Shown here one piece after another: positions 8,432 to 17,785 of a stretch of DNA of 64,000 nucleotides. The notes under the pieces are model-generated. The model made no database searches. It saw only the letters and a program-made list of their open reading frames with translations, and was not told where the DNA came from. Numbering within the stretch: the stretch's first letter is position 1; the number at the start of each line of letters is the position of its first letter. This DNA comes from Microvirga puerhi. GTDB lineage: Bacteria; Pseudomonadota; Alphaproteobacteria; Rhizobiales; Beijerinckiaceae. Location: contig NZ_JAIRBM010000016.1 of NCBI RefSeq assembly GCF_020089865.1, positions 49,335 to 113,334 of the forward strand, given 5' to 3'. Position numbers and translations under genes: made by a program.

Positions 8432-9256
8432 GGCTCTGTCGCAACTCTTTCTTTCCTCTCTCGGGCTATGGCCTGCGCAGGTGAAAGAGGGTGACGCGAG
8501 ATGTTCAAGGGCAGGCGGTTTGACCGCTCAATCATCCTGCTCTGCATGCGGTGGTATCTCGCTGACAGCCTCAGCTTACGCGATCTCGAGGAGATGATGG
8601 CCGAGCGAGGCATTTCCATCGATCATGCCACGATCCACCGCTGGACTGTGCGCTAGGCACCGCTTCTGCTGGAGCGGTTCAACCGACACAAGCGACCCGT
8701 CAGCCGGAAATGGCATGTCGATGAGACGTATATCAAAGCGCGCGGGCGATGGATGTATCTCTGCCGAGCCATCGACAGCAATGGTGACACGGTTGAGTTC
8801 TGGTTCAGTGAGCGGCGCAATCTCACCGCTGCCAAACGGTTTCTGAGACGGGCCCTCAAGCGGCATGGCCGATCCGAGCGCATGGTGATTGACGGCAGTC
8901 AGACCAACCGAGAGGTGATCCTGTCCTGTGACGCGACCAGTCGGCTTCAGGGCAGATCGGGGCGCAAGCTGAAGCGGATCAGGATCAGGCAGAGGCGATA
9001 TCTCAATAACCGCATCGAACAGGATCACCGTGCGATCAAACGCCGTGGGCGTCCGAGGCTCGGCTTCAAGTCCGCTGACAGCGCCCGCGTGATCCTGGGT
9101 GGCATCGAGTTGATCGATATGATGCACAAACAGCGGGCGAAATATGCCTGCAGTCAACAGCTGTCACTCACCGAGCAGTTTTGCGGGCCCGCCACATAAG
9201 GCCGGCATGATCCACCTGCTGCTTTCTTATTCCCGTTCCGGAGTTGCGGCAGATCC
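8432..9256 (+). mobile_element. IS6-family insertion sequence, nearly complete
   Basis: About 825 bp bounded by imperfect inverted repeats: ggctctgtcgcaactc at 8432-8447, and its mirror gagttgcggcagatcc at 9241-9256 (14 of 16 positions match). It contains one transposase frame interrupted by a single stop codon. Length and ends match IS6-family elements. No 8-bp target duplication is obvious at its edges. Confidence 0.8.
8501..9199 (+). pseudogene. IS6-family transposase with one in-frame stop
   Basis: Read through, the frame encodes about 232 residues, the normal IS6 transposase length, from ATG 8501 to 9199. The helix-turn-helix part (SLRDLEEMMAERGISIDHAT) is followed by a TAG at 8654-8656, where relatives usually have the tyrosine of the VRYAP stretch. 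Beyond it all DDE elements survive: WHVDETYIKARG, MVIDGSQTN and RYLNNRIEQDHRAIKRR. A single point change thus explains the inactivation. The second part alone (from 8753) lacks the DNA-binding domain. Confidence 0.85.
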
Positions 9257-9375
9257 TCTCCGTCAACCACGCGACCATGCACAGATCGGTTGTGCGGTAC
9301 TCGCCTGAACTGCTCAAGCGATTTGATCTTCGCAACCAAGCCGTCAGCAGAAAATGGCACGTCGAATCACGTTTG
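9257..9375 (+). pseudogene. Second IS6 transposase fragment
   Basis: Immediately after the right end of the previous element the sequence reads SVNHATMHRSVVRYSPELLK then RFDLRNQAVSRKWHVES. This matches the region just before the first catalytic aspartate of IS6 transposases (HATIHRW..RY..LLERF..VSRKWHVDE). It is a different copy from the upstream one and stops at the DDE position. Two IS6 copies appear to have been joined here. Confidence 0.65.
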
Positions 9376-9429
9376 ACTGAGCGGAGCGGCAGGTGCTCAA
9401 CTGTAAGCGGCACCATTCTCCTCGTGGCG

Positions 9430-11325
9430 TCATTGCCCGTTCGGGGAAACACCTTCTGACCTCAAGGACTTCTTCAGCGCAGCGATCCGAAAGATCGCAT
9501 TGGGGGCACCGTACCCCCCGTAGCCGCGGCGCTCGACAATCTCGAAGAAAAATCCTTCTCCGAACGTCCTGCTGTAGAGTTGGAAATACTCACCCTGCTC
9601 GTCCCGATCGTAGAGGATGTTGTCGGCCCTGAGTCGCTCCGTCAGCTCGGGATCCAACCCAAACCGTGCTTCTACGTCCCCATAGTAATTCGGTGAGATC
9701 GGCAAGGGATGGAAGCCGTTCTCTCGCAGGGCGGCCGCCGTGGCGTAGATGTCTTCCGTCTGGAATGCCAGATGTTGGATGCCAGCGCCGAGCTTCTCCG
9801 CCAGGAAGTGCCCGGCAAGCGTACGCCGGTTCTCGGCGCCGTTCATGGTGATGCGCAGAGTGCCGGACGCATTCTCTACGACCTGGCTTCGCACGACGCC
9901 CGACGGATCGATGATGTCGACCACCGGCGACTTTCGCGTCTCGAATGTCGATGTGTAGAATAGGAGCCACGTCAGCATCTCGTCATAAGGGACAGTCTGG
10001 GCCACGTGGTCGATGCGTTGAAGGTGCGCAGACGGCCCACCTTCCTTATCCTCGACCGGGATGAAGTCGATCTCCGAAAAGCGCCCCAGATCACTCGTGT
10101 CGTCAATGAGATAAATCAGGCCGCCGCCGACGCCCTGAATGGCAGGGAACTCGACTTCTTCAGGGGCGACCGCCTGGGTGAAGGGTTCCGCGCCCAAGGC
10201 GACTGCCCTGGCAAAGGCTTCGCTCGCGCTCTCGACAAGCAGCGCCATCGCATGGGCCGATGTACCGTGCCGTGCGACCGCTGCGTTCGCAAAGCCCTTG
10301 CCCTCAGTGTTGACGATCAATCGGATATCTCCCTGACGGTAGAGGTCAACCTGCTTGCTCCTGTGCCTGCCGGCCTTACGGAAACCCAGGGTGCGAAGGA
10401 TGCCGACTAGCTCGTCGACGTCCTCAGGGTCGGCCGAGAACTCGATGAACCCGATGCCCTTCACGGGTGATCTATCGGGCATCGGGATGACAGTGAGATT
10501 GCTGACCGCGGCGGCCCGTTTAACCTGATCGCCCAAGTAAATCAGCGAGCGATGGCCATCGGCGGCGATCGTTCGAGCAGAGCCGCCACGGAACTGGTCG
10601 TTGAAGATTTCCAGCGAGAAGTAACCGTCGTACCCCGTATCGGCGATGGCAGCAGTAAATGCAGTGACCGGCAGGTCACCCTCGCCGGGCATGTTGCGGA
10701 AATGACGGCTCCAGTAGAGGAGGTCCATGTCGATCAAAGGTGCGTCCGCAAGCTGGACGATGAAGATCTTGTCTTTTGGAATTGAGCGGATCGAGTTGAT
10801 GTCGATCTTGCGCGACAGCGTATGGAAACTGTCCAGGATGAGGCCAACGTTTGGGTGGTCGGCGCGCCGGACGATCTCCCAGGCATCACGATGGTCGTTG
10901 ATATGGCGCCCCCAGGCAAGCGCCTCATAACCCACCCTCAGGCCTCTCCGGGCCGCTCTCTTGCCAAGCTCGCGGAAGTCTTCAGCTGCCCGGTCGATCC
11001 CGCCGAGCGAGACCGGTGAGACGTTGGAGCAGACCAGCACTAGGTCGGTTCCAAGCTCCTGCATGACATCGAACTTGCGCTCGGCACGATCGAAGGTCCG
11101 CTGGCGAAGGGCGGGAGGCATGCCTTCGAAATCACGGAACGGCTGGAACAAGGTAATCTCAAGACCGAGATCACGGACTATCCTGCCAACCTGGGACGGG
11201 GTCTCGTCGAACGCGAGAAAGTCGTTCTCGAAGATTTCGACTCCCTGGAAACCGGCCTTCGCGATAGCGTCCAGCTTTTCCGGCAGTTCACCGCTGATCG
11301 ATACGGTCGCGATCGAGGTCTTCAT
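9430..11325 (-). CDS. quiC: Fused 3-dehydroshikimate dehydratase (QuiC/QsuB-like)
   Basis: 631 residues. The N-terminal half (1-280) is a xylose-isomerase-like TIM barrel with metal-site residues around RVGYEALAWGRHINDH (Glu134), LILDSFHTLS, KIFIVQLADAP and YFSLEIFND. This is the arrangement of bacterial 3-dehydroshikimate dehydratases, which make protocatechuate. The C-terminal half (about 295-625) is a two-module VOC/4-hydroxyphenylpyruvate-dioxygenase-like domain with RIDHVAQ, GIQHLAFQTED and FFFEIVER, giving a His-His-Glu site. This fusion is known from quinate pathways. The RBS is GGGGAGAA. It ends the leftward operon with an AroE-like dehydrogenase and an importer. Confidence 0.9.
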   Translation of the reverse strand: MKTSIATVSISGELPEKLDAIAKAGFQGVEIFENDFLAFDETPSQVGRIVRDLGLEITLFQPFRDFEGMPPALRQRTFDRAERKFDVMQELGTDLVLVCSNVSPVSLGGIDRAAEDFRELGKRAARRGLRVGYEALAWGRHINDHRDAWEIVRRADHPNVGLILDSFHTLSRKIDINSIRSIPKDKIFIVQLADAPLIDMDLLYWSRHFRNMPGEGDLPVTAFTAAIADTGYDGYFSLEIFNDQFRGGSARTIAADGHRSLIYLGDQVKRAAAVSNLTVIPMPDRSPVKGIGFIEFSADPEDVDELVGILRTLGFRKAGRHRSKQVDLYRQGDIRLIVNTEGKGFANAAVARHGTSAHAMALLVESASEAFARAVALGAEPFTQAVAPEEVEFPAIQGVGGGLIYLIDDTSDLGRFSEIDFIPVEDKEGGPSAHLQRIDHVAQTVPYDEMLTWLLFYTSTFETRKSPVVDIIDPSGVVRSQVVENASGTLRITMNGAENRRTLAGHFLAEKLGAGIQHLAFQTEDIYATAAALRENGFHPLPISPNYYGDVEARFGLDPELTERLRADNILYDRDEQGEYFQLYSRTFGEGFFFEIVERRGYGGYGAPNAIFRIAALKKSLRSEGVSPNGQ

Positions 11326-11398
11326 AGTATTCTCCCCGGAACAGAGTTGACAGGGCGGCTTGCTTCGGCGGCGGGATGATCAGCCACCGTCGAAGGAA

Positions 11399-12247
11399 TC
11401 ACGACCGAACGCACTTTTGCTCAAGCTGTGCAATCGTGCGCAGGTCATCCGGCGTCGTGGTCGGAAAGCCGAAAAACTCGAGGTACGCTGGAACCTGCTC
11501 GAACAGCATGTCCGTTCCGACCTGGTACGCGCAGCCACGGCGGCGTACCGCAGCCAAGAAAGGTGTGATCTCCTGCTTCATGACCACCTCGCCCACGAAC
11601 GTTGCCGGGGAAATTCGCTCGGCGTCGACGGGAAGCGGATCGCCGGGTTGCATGCCCAAGGGTGTCGCATTGACCACGATGTCGAACCCCGAAGGGTCGT
11701 TGGAACCAGTGGAGAGCAAGAGTCTCGGATAATACTTCTGAAGTCTTCCGGCGAGTGCCTCCGCCAACGGCGCATGCCTGTCGAAGAGCGCGAGCGCCGA
11801 CACGCCAGCTCGCGCAAGCGATGCCGCGATTGCCGAGCCGACGCCACCGGTCCCAACCACCAAAGCCTGTGCGCGCTCGATGACGCGGCCTTTGCTCAGC
11901 ATTCCGCGAACGAAGCCTTCGCCGTCGAACATATCCCCGACCAGTCTTCCATCTGGGTCGAGCCTGACCGCGTTGCAGGCGCCCGCGACCATGGCTGTTG
12001 GTCTTGCCTCATCGATTAGTTCGATAGTGGTCACCTTGTGGGGCATGGTCACCAGTGCGCCATGAATGTTTGATAGCTTGAACAGGAGCCGAAGAAAGGT
12101 CGGGTAATCCTCGGCCTTGCATCCGAATGGCACCACGACCGCATCGATGCGCTCCCGCTCGAAATAGGGATTGTATATCATCGGCGCCTTGAAGCTCTCG
12201 GTCGGGTAGCCGAGGTGGGCGATGATGCGGGTAGAGCCGCTGATCAT
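11399..12247 (-). CDS. AroE-like shikimate/quinate dehydrogenase family protein
   Basis: 282 residues. The substrate domain has GALVTMPHK with the catalytic lysine. The cofactor domain has the VVGTGGVGSAIAASLA dinucleotide loop and VNATPLGM. Compared with AroE, the usual SLSP serines are replaced by TESFKAP, and the NTDG block around the second catalytic residue reads GDMFDGEGF, keeping Asp but losing Asn-Thr. It therefore belongs to a divergent branch and may act on quinate or a related cyclic polyol instead of making shikimate for biosynthesis. Its operon with 3-dehydroshikimate dehydratase supports a catabolic role. GGAAGA lies before the ATG. Confidence 0.85.
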   Translation of the reverse strand: MISGSTRIIAHLGYPTESFKAPMIYNPYFERERIDAVVVPFGCKAEDYPTFLRLLFKLSNIHGALVTMPHKVTTIELIDEARPTAMVAGACNAVRLDPDGRLVGDMFDGEGFVRGMLSKGRVIERAQALVVGTGGVGSAIAASLARAGVSALALFDRHAPLAEALAGRLQKYYPRLLLSTGSNDPSGFDIVVNATPLGMQPGDPLPVDAERISPATFVGEVVMKQEITPFLAAVRRRGCAYQVGTDMLFEQVPAYLEFFGFPTTTPDDLRTIAQLEQKCVRS

Positions 12248-12266
12248 GACGAGAAATCTTCCTTCC

Positions 12267-13304
12267 TCATGCCGTGAGGGTTACGGGCGTGCTCTCTCGG
12301 GCCGAGCGCTTGATGGCGTCAATCACCTTGAGGGTATTCAGTGCGTCGCGCCCCGAAACGACCGGTTCCGCTCCACGTCGGATAACATCGCAGAAGTGGC
12401 GAAGCTGGACTGCCATCGGGTCGTCCGGCACGAATGGCACGCGCTGACGCTGGAGAGGCTCCCACCAGCTTTTCTGCCCAGGATACGACCAAAGCTCAAG
12501 ATCCGGAATCGAGAGCGATCCGTGGGTGCCGCCGATTTGATAGCAGGACTGGTCCTGCCGCGGATACGCAGGGTTTTCACCAGTGGTTAGCTCCCAGCTC
12601 CAAGGTGCGACAACCACATCGGAAACATTGAATGTGGCAAGTATCCCATTGGCGAAACGAAGTAAGATCGCCGCCGTATCCTCAACGGCATGGCCGCGCA
12701 CCAAGTTCGATTCTTGCGCCTGCACCCAGACAATCTCCCCGCAGAGATAGCGGAAGAGGTCGATGTCATGCGTTAGGTTGATGAATATAGGGCCGGCCCC
12801 GACCTCGCGCCGCCAAGCGGCATCAAAATAATCGTCTGGCTTCTTCAGCCAGAAGTGACCTGTAACGGTCAGCAACGTGCCAAGCCGTCCTGACTCGACG
12901 ATTTCCTTCGCCTTGCCAACCATCGGGTTGTGCCGCCGGTGATGCCCGACCAAGAGAGGAATCGAGGCCTCTTCTGCGGCCTCGACAAGCGTCGTTGCAG
13001 CACCGACATCATCGGCAATAGGCTTCTCGATAAGAACCGGGAGACCTGCCGCGATCACCTCAAGGCCGGTCTCGACGTGCAACTGATTTGGAGTGGCGAT
13101 GATAACACCGTCGGCGCGCTGCTCACTTAACGCCTGAGCGAGGTTTTCATACCATTTCGTACCTGATCTTAACGCGAGTGCGCGCCCGGCTTGGCTCGGA
13201 TCGACAATTGCGCACAGAGCCGCGTTCTGTTCCTTCCCGATATGGATAGCGTGACGCGTGCCCATGAGACCCGCTCCCATCACGATGAGGTTGATCACAT
13301 TCAT
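12267..13304 (-). CDS. Gfo/Idh/MocA-family oxidoreductase
   Basis: 345 residues. The N-terminal Rossmann fold opens LIVMGAGLMGTRHAIHIG, and the conserved EKPIADD motif supplies the catalytic lysine. A later ...LTHDIDLFRYLCGE motif carries the family Asp/His pair. Such enzymes oxidise a secondary hydroxyl of sugars or inositols with NAD(P). It precedes the AroE-like gene by 19 bp in the same operon, so it probably prepares a polyhydroxylated ring or sugar acid for the quinate-type route. Substrate is not predictable. GGAG precedes the ATG. Confidence 0.9.
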   Translation of the reverse strand: MNVINLIVMGAGLMGTRHAIHIGKEQNAALCAIVDPSQAGRALALRSGTKWYENLAQALSEQRADGVIIATPNQLHVETGLEVIAAGLPVLIEKPIADDVGAATTLVEAAEEASIPLLVGHHRRHNPMVGKAKEIVESGRLGTLLTVTGHFWLKKPDDYFDAAWRREVGAGPIFINLTHDIDLFRYLCGEIVWVQAQESNLVRGHAVEDTAAILLRFANGILATFNVSDVVVAPWSWELTTGENPAYPRQDQSCYQIGGTHGSLSIPDLELWSYPGQKSWWEPLQRQRVPFVPDDPMAVQLRHFCDVIRRGAEPVVSGRDALNTLKVIDAIKRSARESTPVTLTA

Positions 13305-13346
13305 CGAGAACTCCGTCGGACCGAACTTTCCGTGCGCAAACGTCCT

Positions 13347-14123
13347 CTAATGCTTCCGCAAGATATCGCCGAGAAACTTCTTGGTCCGCTCATGTGTCGG
13401 ATTGCTGAAGAACTGTGCAGGGGGCGCTTCTTCCACGATCGATCCGCTTGCCATGAAGATCACACGGTCGGCGACTTGGCGGGCGAATCCCATTTCGTGG
13501 GTGACACAGATCATCGTCATGCCGTCCTCGGCAAGCCCGATCATCGTATCAAGGACTTCCTTCACCATTTCGGGGTCCAGAGCCGAAGTGGGTTCGTCGA
13601 AAAGCATTACCCTTGGTCTCATGCACAAAGCGCGTGCGATTGCGACACGCTGTTGTTGCCCACCCGAAAGCTGCGCCGGATATTTCTCAGCCTGCTCCAG
13701 GATCCGGACACGATCGAGGTACTTCCGCGCCGTTGTCGCGGCTTCCGCCTTGCCGAGGCCAAGGGATCTCATAGGGGCAAGCATGCAGTTTTGCATCACT
13801 GTCAAATGTGGAAAGAGGTTGAACTGCTGGAAGACCATACCGACCTCTCGCCGGATGGAATTGATGGTACTACTCGCATCGGTGAGCAGGATCCCTCCCA
13901 CATGGATCCGACCCTTCTGGTAGGCCTCCAGATGATTGATGCACCGGATGAGGGTCGACTTCCCCGAGCCCGATGGGCCACACAGGACAATCCTCTCGCC
14001 CTGGCGAACCGACAGGTTAATATCGGACAGCGCTTTGAACGCCCCGTACCATTTCTCGACGTGAGTCATGCTGATCATGACTTTGGTCGCCAAATGGGGT
14101 TCAGAAACGGACGAGGCGCTCAT
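13347..14123 (-). CDS. Polar amino-acid-type ABC transporter ATP-binding protein
   Basis: 258 residues of the GlnQ/HisP class: Walker [15 protein letters not shown]-loop [13 protein letters not shown], signature [15 protein letters not shown], Walker [14 protein letters not shown] and switch histidine VTHEMGFAR. It lacks the C-terminal extension of MalK-type ATPases. It is encoded between the binding protein and the oxidoreductase and would power the importer made of the two permeases at 15061-16382. Although this class is named for amino acids, members also carry organic acids, and the context suggests a quinate/shikimate-like substrate. Confidence 0.93.
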   Translation of the reverse strand: MSASSVSEPHLATKVMISMTHVEKWYGAFKALSDINLSVRQGERIVLCGPSGSGKSTLIRCINHLEAYQKGRIHVGGILLTDASSTINSIRREVGMVFQQFNLFPHLTVMQNCMLAPMRSLGLGKAEAATTARKYLDRVRILEQAEKYPAQLSGGQQQRVAIARALCMRPRVMLFDEPTSALDPEMVKEVLDTMIGLAEDGMTMICVTHEMGFARQVADRVIFMASGSIVEEAPPAQFFSNPTHERTKKFLGDILRKH

Positions 14124-14149
14124 GGCTGTTTGTCCTGTCGGTCTGTTGA

Positions 14150-14986
14150 TTAACTTGCCGTGAAGGGGATACCTTCGATGCTATCGGGGAATTTGTGGAC
14201 CGGCACCTTCATCCACTTATCGTAAATCTTCTGAAGCTCGCCATTAGCCTTGATCTTGTCGATAAAGGTGTTGAGTGCGGCGTTGAGCTCCTTCTCCCCC
14301 AGACGTGTACAGGCGCCATTGTACAGGTTTTGGAACTCAAGCTTGTTCTCGAACTCGCCCGGTCGCGCCTGCTCGATACGCTGAATGTAGAAGATGTTGC
14401 CACCCAGCGCCTGAACCTGACCCGATACCAGAGCCTGGATGCTCGGCGCGTCACCGTCATAACGCCGGATCGTCGTGCCTTCGGGGGCATTCTTGGTCAC
14501 CTGCGTGTCCTGTGCGGCACCCTTGGCCACGCCGATCGTGAACTTGGCCATATCGGCGTTGGTCCTGATCTGGGCCGACTTAGGGCCGATCAATACGATA
14601 GTATTGGCCACATAAGGTTTGCTGAACTGCACTGCCTTGGCTCGCTCGGGCAGCATGGCCATCGTAGCAAACAGCACGTCGACGCGGCCGGTGGTCAAGG
14701 CGGGAATGCGGTTGTTAACTTCAAGCGGAACGAACTCGACCGGCACGCCGAGTTCCTTGCCAAATAGGGTGGCAATGTCGGCATCAAGGCCATCCTGCTT
14801 GCCGCCGCTGGTGACAAAGCCCCAGGGTGGGTTATCACCTTGAATGCCGACTACAAGCTTGCCCTTTGCTTTGATCTCGGCTGGGGTGATTGCCTGTGAT
14901 GGTTGAAGCATTGCAGGTAGTGAGATCGCCGCTAGACCTGCTAGCAATACGCTACGCTTTGTTAAACCGTTAAGTAACTTCTTCAT
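14150..14986 (-). CDS. Periplasmic binding protein, amino-acid-transporter family
   Basis: About 278 residues from ATG 14986, which has a strong AAGGAGGAAGTCC upstream; a longer upstream frame exists but lacks a signal peptide at its own start. The first 35 residues form a signal peptide ([20 protein letters not shown] core, cleavage near QA). The mature SBP type 3 fold shows [32 protein letters not shown] and [20 protein letters not shown]. In amino-acid binders an Arg/Asp pair grips the ligand; here the position after the ATMA stretch lacks the usual T-x-T-x-R form, hinting at a different ligand. It feeds the two adjacent permeases. Confidence 0.92.
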   Translation of the reverse strand: MKKLLNGLTKRSVLLAGLAAISLPAMLQPSQAITPAEIKAKGKLVVGIQGDNPPWGFVTSGGKQDGLDADIATLFGKELGVPVEFVPLEVNNRIPALTTGRVDVLFATMAMLPERAKAVQFSKPYVANTIVLIGPKSAQIRTNADMAKFTIGVAKGAAQDTQVTKNAPEGTTIRRYDGDAPSIQALVSGQVQALGGNIFYIQRIEQARPGEFENKLEFQNLYNGACTRLGEKELNAALNTFIDKIKANGELQKIYDKWMKVPVHKFPDSIEGIPFTAS

Positions 14987-15060
14987 GGACTTCCTCCTTG
15001 GTTGAAAACCGCTCCCGGTTGTTTCGGGCTTCTTGCTTTTGGCCTCTAGCTCAATTCGAA

Positions 15061-15702
15061 CTAGCGCGTGCTCGTGGCGAATTGGCGCTCCAGATGGGTT
15101 CCGAAGAGTGACAGAGGCCAACAGATGATGAAGTAAAGACACCCAACGATGCCGAAGACCAACAACGGCTGGAAGATCTGGTTGGATATGATATTTCCTG
15201 CCCGCGTCAGCTCAACGAAGCCCACGATGGATGCCAGGGAAGTCCCCTTGATGAGCTGAACGAGGAAACCGATCGTCGCCGGCAGCGAGATACGCAGCGC
15301 CTGAGGCAGAATCACATCCCTCATGCGTGGCAGATAGGTCAGGCTCAGGGCCTCGGCCGCCTCGGTCTGCCCGCGCGGGACTGCATCGATCGACCCGCGC
15401 CAGATCTCGCCAAGGTAGGCGCTGGCGTGAAGTGTGAAGCCGATCGATACGGCGACCCAGGCGTCTAACTTCAACCCGATGAGAGCAAGGCCGTAGTAAA
15501 CGACAAAGAGCTGCATCAACAGGGGGGTGCCCTGAAAGAGAGCAATATAGCCCTTCATTACACGCTCCAGCACCGGATTGCCGGAAGTGCGCGCCAGGGC
15601 GACGCCCAGCCCGGAAATTCCGCCGCAGATGAAGCCGATCACGGATAGACCTATGGTCCATTTGAGGCCCGCGAGGAGAAAAAGGAATTCGTCGTGCCCC
15701 AT
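15061..15702 (-). CDS. Polar amino-acid-type ABC permease (second)
   Basis: About 213 residues from ATG 15702 (GAGGTGAGGAGC upstream). Membrane segments begin with FLLAGLKWTIGLSVIGFICG. The EAA loop reads GQTEAAEALSLTYLPRMRDV followed by ILPQALRISLPATIGF, typical of HisM/GlnP permeases. An in-frame GTG at 15711 only adds three residues. It forms a heterodimer with the permease encoded directly upstream, 12 bp away, in the cytoplasmic membrane. Confidence 0.92.
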   Translation of the reverse strand: MGHDEFLFLLAGLKWTIGLSVIGFICGGISGLGVALARTSGNPVLERVMKGYIALFQGTPLLMQLFVVYYGLALIGLKLDAWVAVSIGFTLHASAYLGEIWRGSIDAVPRGQTEAAEALSLTYLPRMRDVILPQALRISLPATIGFLVQLIKGTSLASIVGFVELTRAGNIISNQIFQPLLVFGIVGCLYFIICWPLSLFGTHLERQFATSTR

Positions 15703-15713
15703 GCTCCTCACCT

Positions 15714-16382
15714 CTACTTTACGGGATAGGAGAAGTAGCGCGTAGTGATCATCCCGAAGACACGCATAAGAAGCCAGGAGATGATTAGGTAGAACAGGGT
15801 CATGGTTCCGAAGACTTCGAAGCTTCTGAAGCTTTCCGATTCCACTCGTTGGCCAACGGAAGTCAGTTCGTATGCTGATATTGCCGAGGCCACACTGGTT
15901 GTCAGCGTCAGCAGGACGAACTGGCTCGCGAGCGACGGAAAGATTGCGCGCAGCGCAGGCTTCAGAACAATCAGCCTGAAAACCTGAGCTTTGCGCAGTC
16001 CCAACGCGAGCCCGGCCTCGATCTGACCGCGATTAATGGATTGCACTCCACCGCGGATGATCTCGATGGCGTATGCGCCCCCATTGATACCAAGTGCGAT
16101 GATGGCGGTAGGGGTCGGATCGAGTCTCAGACCTGCAAGCGGAAGGGCAAAGTAGATGAAGAAAATCTGGACTAAGAAAGGCGTGTTGCGGATGATCTCG
16201 ACGAACGCGAGAACGAGCCAGCGGATCTGTCGGATCCGGGAGTCCCGCAATATGACTCCTCCGATTCCGATGACAATGGCGAGCACCATGCCGCCGATCG
16301 CCAAACCGATTGTGCCGAGGCACCCTGCAAGCAGGCTCGGAAGCGCATCTATTACCGGCCCGAAGTCGAGCGTGTAGTTCAT
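15714..16382 (-). CDS. Polar amino-acid-type ABC permease (first)
   Basis: About 222 residues from ATG 16382, which starts MNYTLDFGPVIDALPSLLAG; a TTG 14 codons upstream is possible but lacks support. The EAA loop GQIEAGLALGLRKAQVFRLI with VLKPALRAIFPSLASQFV identifies a HisQ/HisM-type permease. It is the promoter-proximal gene of the leftward quinate-type operon. The region upstream separates it from a divergent TetR gene, so that regulator probably controls it. Confidence 0.92.
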   Translation of the reverse strand: MNYTLDFGPVIDALPSLLAGCLGTIGLAIGGMVLAIVIGIGGVILRDSRIRQIRWLVLAFVEIIRNTPFLVQIFFIYFALPLAGLRLDPTPTAIIALGINGGAYAIEIIRGGVQSINRGQIEAGLALGLRKAQVFRLIVLKPALRAIFPSLASQFVLLTLTTSVASAISAYELTSVGQRVESESFRSFEVFGTMTLFYLIISWLLMRVFGMITTRYFSYPVK

Positions 16383-16617
16383 GGCACGTTCCCATACCGC
16401 CAGCCTTCTTTTGGGCTGGTCCAAATCCCTGCGGGTAGTCTGACGCCTCTTGGAGGGCGCCTTGGTCGATCAAGGTTGACGTATCAGGTGTTTGTTGCGA
16501 CACCGAAAATGTACTAAATAGTTCAATTGGTCAAGTTGAGTTAACCGGGCAGTCCATTTACAGAGGCGCCGACCTGGTTAAGGTCTGCCTGCCAAGGGGA
16601 TAGGGACGGATCGGACG
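16383..16617. promoter_or_regulatory. Divergent control region for importer operon and TetR gene
   Basis: 235 bp without a gene. On the minus strand a TTGACC followed by an AT-rich stretch (tagttcaattggtcaa on the plus strand, near 16518-16535) is a plausible promoter for the operon. The CAATTG core is self-complementary and may lie in a TetR operator. No longer palindrome is evident. Confidence 0.35.
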
Positions 16618-17277
16618 ATGCCCAGCCAGAGGCGAACGGAGCGAACACGCAAGCCACCGACTTGGACACAGGATCCGGATGGAGTGCGGCGAAACATCAT
16701 TGCGGTGGCGAGTGCTGAATTCGTCGAGAACGGTCTGAGTGGCGCACGGGTCGATGAGATCGCCGCCAAGACAGCCACCAGCAAGCGGATGATATACTAC
16801 TACTTCGGGGATAAGGAGGGACTGTATCTCGCTGTTCTCGAGGAGATGTATGCCCGCATCCGCAATTTCGAGCGGAGCCTCGACTTGGCAGCGTTGCCGC
16901 CCCGCGAGGCAATCGCTGCCCTGGCCGGCTTCACTTTCGACTATCATGTCGAAAATCCAGACTTCGTTCGCCTTGTCATGGTCGAGAACATTCACCATGC
17001 AAGGCATCTCAAAAGTTCCCGGAAGATCGGAGAGCTGAATTTGTCTGCGATCGAGATGATCCGGGAGGTCTATCAGCGTGGGGTCGGCGAGGGCTTGTTT
17101 CGGGAGGGGCTCGATCCAGTCGATGTCCACCTGACGATCAGCGCCCTCAGTTTCTACAACGTCTCGAACAGAGCGACGATACGCCAAGTCTTCGGTTACG
17201 ATATGGGGTCCGCAGATGCCCTCAAGCGCCGGCGCGCATGCGTCATCGAAACCGTGCTGCGCCTGCTCTGTCGGTGA
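16618..17277 (+). CDS. TetR-family transcriptional regulator
   Basis: 219 residues. The DNA-binding domain spans about residues 22-68 (RRNIIAVASAEFVENGLSGA, then RVDEIAAKTATSKRMIYYYF), the canonical TetR pattern ending in YYYF/GDKEGLY. The C-terminal ligand domain resembles the TetR_C group seen in aromatic-degradation regulators such as RutR-like proteins (HARHLKSSRKIGELN). It is transcribed away from the quinate-type importer operon across a shared intergenic region and so is its likely repressor. The ligand is not known. Confidence 0.92.
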   Translation: MPSQRRTERTRKPPTWTQDPDGVRRNIIAVASAEFVENGLSGARVDEIAAKTATSKRMIYYYFGDKEGLYLAVLEEMYARIRNFERSLDLAALPPREAIAALAGFTFDYHVENPDFVRLVMVENIHHARHLKSSRKIGELNLSAIEMIREVYQRGVGEGLFREGLDPVDVHLTISALSFYNVSNRATIRQVFGYDMGSADALKRRRACVIETVLRLLCR

Positions 17278-17341
17278 GATGCTGGACCCAAGCCCTTCAC
17301 TCGGTCGACGAAATATTTCTCCATGGATTCCCATTGAGAGG

Positions 17342-17785
17342 TCAGTTCCTCTTGGCCAAGCTAGCCATGGCTTGAACTGCAAGGTCATATCCGGCTGCGC
17401 CGAATCCTATGATGATTCCGGTCGCCGTTCGCGAGACCAACGAGTTGTGGTAGATGCTTTCCCGCTTATGCACGTTTGAGATGTGCAGCTCGATCTTGGG
17501 CCCGTTGAACATTTTGAGTGCGTCCAGCAAAGCGATCGACGTGAACGTATAGCCTGCCGGGTTGATAATAATGCCACATGCCTCGATCCGGGCTTGGTGC
17601 ACGCTTTCGACAAGTTCACCTTCAAAGTTTGTTTGACGAAAATCGACCTCGAATCCCAACTTGCCGGCCGTTCCCGAGCAGCGATCCCGAATCTCGGCAA
17701 GCGTGGTCGTGCCATAGATCTCAGGCTCGCGCTGACCGAGAAGATTAAGATTTGGTCCGTTGAGGATATAGATGCGATTGCTCAT
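17342..17785 (-). CDS. aroQ: Type II 3-dehydroquinate dehydratase
   Basis: 147 residues, normal length. The active-site pattern is complete: NGPNLNLLGQREPEIYG with the flexible-loop Arg and Tyr, IINPAGYTF, HISNVHKRESIYHNS with the catalytic His region and Arg. It dehydrates 3-dehydroquinate reversibly to 3-dehydroshikimate. Because a 3-dehydroshikimate dehydratase and an AroE/quinate-dehydrogenase-like enzyme lie nearby, this copy probably serves catabolism; the biosynthetic AroQ gene would be elsewhere. It is convergent with the TetR gene and has GTGAGGAA before the ATG. Confidence 0.95.
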   Translation of the reverse strand: MSNRIYILNGPNLNLLGQREPEIYGTTTLAEIRDRCSGTAGKLGFEVDFRQTNFEGELVESVHQARIEACGIIINPAGYTFTSIALLDALKMFNGPKIELHISNVHKRESIYHNSLVSRTATGIIIGFGAAGYDLAVQAMASLAKRN

